Source: Sporosarcina sp. FSL K6-2383 (GTDB lineage Bacteria > Bacillota > Bacilli > Bacillales_A > Planococcaceae). Taken from it: a DNA stretch of 64,000 nt. The stretch is from the NCBI RefSeq assembly GCF_038618305.1, contig NZ_CP152017.1:1899501-1963500 (forward strand). The letters are read 5' to 3'. The position numbers and the translations under genes are program-made. The notes beneath the pieces were generated by a model. It was not told the origin of the DNA. It worked only from the letters and a program-made list of their open reading frames with translations, and searched no databases. Shown one piece after another: positions 61,439 through 64,000 of this stretch. Every line of letters begins with the position of its first letter. The stretch's first letter is position 1.

Positions 61439-62407
61439 ATGAAATTAGGCGTATTTGCAGTGTTATTTTCAGAAAAATCATTTGAAGACATGTTGGATCA
61501 TGTGAAAAATGCAGGTGTAGAAGCAATTGAAATTGGGACGGGTGGCTATCCGGGCAATGCTCATTGTAATGTAGATGAGCTATTAGCTAGCGAAGACAAG
61601 CGTAAGGACTATTTGGATAAAGTGCAATCACGCGGATTAACGATTAGCGCGTTTAGCTGTCATGGTAATCCTGTTTCACCTGACCAACAAGTGGCGCAAG
61701 AGGCGCATGAAATATTTGTTAAGACGGTGAAGCTAGCAAGTCTATTAGGTGTCCCAGTCGTCAACACGTTTTCAGGAACGCCCGGAGCGCATGAGGATTC
61801 TAAGCAGCCGAGCTGGCCGGTTTCCCCGTGGCCAACGGAGTACACAGATATTTATAACTGGCAATGGGAAGAAAAACTGATTCCTTATTGGAAAGAGCAA
61901 GGGAAATTTGCGGAAGAGCATGGCGTGAAAATTGGTATTGAGTTGCACGGTGGTTTTTCCGTACATACACCGTATACGTTACTGAAATTAAGAGAAGCGA
62001 CATCACCTGCTATCGGAGCGAACTTGGATCCGAGTCATCTATGGTGGCAGGGGATTGACCCTGTGGCAGCTATCAAAATTTTAGGTAAAGAAGACGCCAT
62101 TCACCATTTCCATGCGAAGGATACGTTTATTGATCAAGACAATGTCAATATGCATGGTCTAACGGATATGCAGTCTTATGGAAATGTGCAAACACGTGCC
62201 TGGACTTTTAGATCCGTAGGTTGTGGGCATAGTATCCAGGAATGGTCTGATATGATGAGTGCGTTACGCACGTATGGCTATGATTATGTAGTCAGCATTG
62301 AGCATGAGGATCCATTAATGTCGATTGACGAAGGATTTTCACGCGCTGTCACGAATTTGAAAACGGTTTTGATCAAGGATCAACCAGCGGATATGTGGTG
62401 GGTGTAA
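61439..62407 (+). CDS. Sugar phosphate isomerase/epimerase-like TIM-barrel protein
   Basis: This 322-residue protein belongs to the AP-endonuclease-2/xylose-isomerase-like superfamily. It shows AGVEAIEIGTGGYPGNAHCN, VGIELHGGFSVHTPYTLLKL with a metal-binding Glu and His, GANLDPSHLWWQGIDPVAAI and HHFHAKDTF, then VSIEHEDP. These residues form the divalent-metal site. Relatives include inosose dehydratase/isomerase (IolE/IolI) and, in recent reports, 3-keto-glycoside lyases. The second part is inference from context. GGATGGGGGAA precedes the ATG. Confidence 0.88.
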   Translation: MKLGVFAVLFSEKSFEDMLDHVKNAGVEAIEIGTGGYPGNAHCNVDELLASEDKRKDYLDKVQSRGLTISAFSCHGNPVSPDQQVAQEAHEIFVKTVKLASLLGVPVVNTFSGTPGAHEDSKQPSWPVSPWPTEYTDIYNWQWEEKLIPYWKEQGKFAEEHGVKIGIELHGGFSVHTPYTLLKLREATSPAIGANLDPSHLWWQGIDPVAAIKILGKEDAIHHFHAKDTFIDQDNVNMHGLTDMQSYGNVQTRAWTFRSVGCGHSIQEWSDMMSALRTYGYDYVVSIEHEDPLMSIDEGFSRAVTNLKTVLIKDQPADMWWV

Positions 62408-62426
62408 CTTGAATCATAAATAAGTA

Positions 62427-62468
62427 AAGTTGTGTTGTATGAAAAAATTCATACAACACAACTTTTTT
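62427..62468 (+). terminator. Terminator-like hairpin between isomerase and second oxidoreductase
   Basis: AGTTGTGTTGTATGAA pairs with TTCATACAACACAACT around four bases, followed by six T. The next gene therefore relies on read-through or its own promoter. Confidence 0.85.
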
Positions 62469-62505
62469 CAGTAGTTTTAATCTAACAAAGAGAAGAGTGT
62501 TCTAT

Positions 62506-63546
62506 ATGACTGTATTAAGAGTAGGAATTATCGGTGCGGGTGGTATTGCAAGAGATGTACATATACCTAGTTATTTGGCTAGTGGGGACAAGGTAGAAAT
62601 CGTTGCGATTGCTGATGTTGCGGTCGAACGGGCACAGGAAGTTGCGGATAAGTTTGCGATTCCACATGTCTATGATTCGTACCAAAAAATGCTTGCAACA
62701 GTAAAAGTGGATGCCGTTAGTATTTGTGTGCCAAATAAATTTCATGCTGAAGCAACGATTGCGGCGCTTGAAGCGGGCTGTCATGTGCTATGCGAAAAAC
62801 CGCCTGCGATGACTGTGGAGGAGGCGGAACAAATGGTGAAGGTAGCGAATGATGCTGGAAAAATTTTAACGTACGGCTTCCATTATCGCTATCGTCCTGA
62901 AGTGGAAATCGCAAAATCATTTATCGATGCAGGAGAAATGGGCGATATTTACTCAGCACGTGTTCATGCGATTCGTAGGAGAGGGATTCCAGGCTGGGGA
63001 GTATTCACAAATAAGGACCTGCAAGGCGGCGGTCCGTTAATCGATATTGGCGTGCATATGTTAGATACCGCACTCTATCTCATGGGCTACCCAGAGCCTG
63101 ACGTTGTATTGGGAAAAACACATCAGCAGATTGGTCATAAAAAGGGTGTTGGACTATTTGGTGAGTGGGATCATGAAAACTATACTGTCGAGGATATGGC
63201 TGTGGGAATGGTGACATTCAAAAATGGTGCCACCTTAACATTGGAGGCAGCTTTTGCAGCAAACGTTGAAAATGATGATACGATGCAAGTGTCTTTGATG
63301 GGCAATAAAGGGGGAGCTGATATTTTTCCATTGAAAATATATCAGGAGAAATACAATACACTTATTGATAGTACACCTGCTTATTTACCGGAAACAAACG
63401 GACATCAACTTGAAATTAACCAATTTGTTGCGTGTTGTTTGGAAGGGACGACGCCATTAAGTACACCTGGACAAGGGCTTATCATTCAAAAAATCGTCAA
63501 CGCTATTTACGAGTCGGCAGAAACAGGGAAGGCCGTACAGTTTTGA
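62506..63546 (+). CDS. Gfo/Idh/MocA-family oxidoreductase 2
   Basis: The 346-residue second dehydrogenase of the locus starts with VGIIGAGGIARDVHIPSYLA. It has AVSICVPNKFHAEATIAALE, CHVLCEKPPAMT with the catalytic lysine, YGFHYRYRPEVEIAKSFI and DIGVHMLDTALYLMGY with the active-site His. It differs clearly from the first copy, so a different substrate or step is likely. I chose the ATG at 62506 over the GTG at 62497, which overlaps the GAAGAG site. A terminator follows. Confidence 0.92.
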   Translation: MTVLRVGIIGAGGIARDVHIPSYLASGDKVEIVAIADVAVERAQEVADKFAIPHVYDSYQKMLATVKVDAVSICVPNKFHAEATIAALEAGCHVLCEKPPAMTVEEAEQMVKVANDAGKILTYGFHYRYRPEVEIAKSFIDAGEMGDIYSARVHAIRRRGIPGWGVFTNKDLQGGGPLIDIGVHMLDTALYLMGYPEPDVVLGKTHQQIGHKKGVGLFGEWDHENYTVEDMAVGMVTFKNGATLTLEAAFAANVENDDTMQVSLMGNKGGADIFPLKIYQEKYNTLIDSTPAYLPETNGHQLEINQFVACCLEGTTPLSTPGQGLIIQKIVNAIYESAETGKAVQF

Positions 63547-63571
63547 TTCATTATTAAAGATTTTCGAACTA

Positions 63572-63620
63572 AAAAAGTTATGCAGTATGAGTTCAATCTT
63601 CATACAGCATAACTTTTTTT
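63572..63620 (+). terminator. Terminator after the second oxidoreductase
   Basis: AAGTTATGC-GTATGA pairs with TCATAC-GCATAACTT, followed by a run of T. Confidence 0.9.
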
Positions 63621-63679
63621 AATGGTCCTTCTTTAATTACTTTCAACTATAGTGAGGCTTGAAACTTATTTTAGAACAC

Positions 63680-63731
63680 TTGACAGATTATTTATAATAT
63701 ACTATCATTCAAAATGTAATCGATTACATTT
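63680..63731 (+). promoter_or_regulatory. Promoter and perfect palindromic operator before second LacI gene
   Basis: TTGACA (63680-63685) and TATCAT (63703-63708) are 17 bases apart. AAATGTAATC and GATTACATTT form an uninterrupted 20-bp palindrome at 63712-63731, next to the expected transcription start and 22 bases before the gene. This is a typical LacI autoregulatory site. Confidence 0.75.
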
Positions 63732-63752
63732 GAAGAAAGTAGGACAATCAAG

Positions 63753-64000
63753 ATGGCGAACATTCAGCAAGTCGCAAAAGAGGCCGGAGTATCCGTAGCA
63801 ACCGTCTCAAGAGTGTTAAATGGACAAAATTCTGTAACGGCTAAAACGAGGATGAAGGTAGAAGTTGCAATTGAAAAATTGAATTATGAACCAAGTATGC
63901 TAGGTCGGAATTTAAGGAATTCGAAAAGTCGTTTACTGTTAATTCTAATCCCCCAGATTTCAAATCCATTCTATTTCGAAATAATTAAGGGTATTGAAAG
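63753..64000 (+). CDS. LacI-family transcriptional regulator (partial, cut by the window edge)
   Basis: The first 82 residues are visible. They contain the HTH (ANIQQVAKEAGVSVATVSRV, then LNGQNSVTAKTRMKVEVAIE), the hinge KLNYEPSMLGRNLRNSKS and the start of the sensor domain (LLLILIPQISNPFYFEIIKG). The rest lies beyond the window. It has its own promoter and operator and probably governs a separate sugar operon downstream. Confidence 0.9.
   Translation, partial: MANIQQVAKEAGVSVATVSRVLNGQNSVTAKTRMKVEVAIEKLNYEPSMLGRNLRNSKSRLLLILIPQISNPFYFEIIKGIE

Noticed and set aside
1..64000. CRISPR array, prophage or rRNA/tRNA genes
   Set aside because: No regularly spaced repeats, phage structural genes or RNA gene signatures were seen in the window.

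Overview
The window reads as a chromosomal segment of a low-GC, endospore-forming Firmicute of the Bacillales, most likely a Planococcaceae member such as Sporosarcina or a relative. The pointers are spore-coat genes of the CotX/CotW type, RNase J, a Bacillus-style Pho box and pst operon, catabolite-repression (cre-like) boxes, GGAGG ribosome binding sites and frequent TTG/GTG starts. The genus is an inference; no rRNA or tRNA gene was found.

Layout. 0-6.4 kb: an Rpn-type nuclease remnant, a YhfK-like SDR, a TetR-MBL-YrdB set behind a double operator, a YfhF-like epimerase, an amidohydrolase remnant and an ATP sulfurylase with an unusual C-terminal extension. 6.7-9.9 kb: a sugar ABC importer without its own ATPase. 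10-17.3 kb: an esterase, the complete pstSCAB-phoU phosphate operon behind a Pho box, then two CotX-family coat genes and a CotW-like gene. 17.5-23.4 kb: a Nudix CoA pyrophosphatase, manA, an RpiR regulator and a malX/malY-like pair (PTS EIICB plus PatB/MalY lyase). 23.5-28.5 kb: a TetR gene, a divergently placed FAD dehydrogenase/CoxG pair and an RNase J gene with a possible leader hairpin. 28.7-34.7 kb: a complete peptide ABC importer (SBP, two permeases, two ATPases) followed by an HxlR regulator. 34.8-42 kb: mixed housekeeping genes (NAD(P)H oxidoreductase, VanZ-like protein, OsmC, MFS, S9 peptidase, metallophosphoesterase) with two small membrane-protein genes.

42.2-53.5 kb looks accessory. 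It holds a MNT antitoxin gene whose HEPN partner is broken, an RluF-type pseudouridine synthase, and then a two-gene unit: a 1106-residue RecQ-like helicase with an N-terminal PD-(D/E)XK-type nuclease domain, overlapping a gene for a coiled-coil protein with one C-terminal membrane helix. The unit sits between two inverted copies of a 128-bp element that has its own terminal inverted repeats. It is my best candidate for an undescribed (possibly anti-phage) system. Beyond it lie two tiny basic proteins, an unrecognised 215-residue protein and a 1283-residue SF1 helicase carrying a long coiled-coil insertion.

53.5-64 kb is a carbohydrate locus: a YesL-like membrane protein and a ROK kinase on the minus strand, divergent from a sugar ABC importer (again without ATPase), a LacI regulator, ThuA, two Gfo/Idh/MocA oxidoreductases and a TIM-barrel isomerase, ending in a second LacI gene cut by the window edge. 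Three boxes with a shared TGCAACCG core precede the units of this locus and are probably the sites of the first LacI protein. The enzyme set suggests an oxidative (3-keto-sugar) route for a glycoside.
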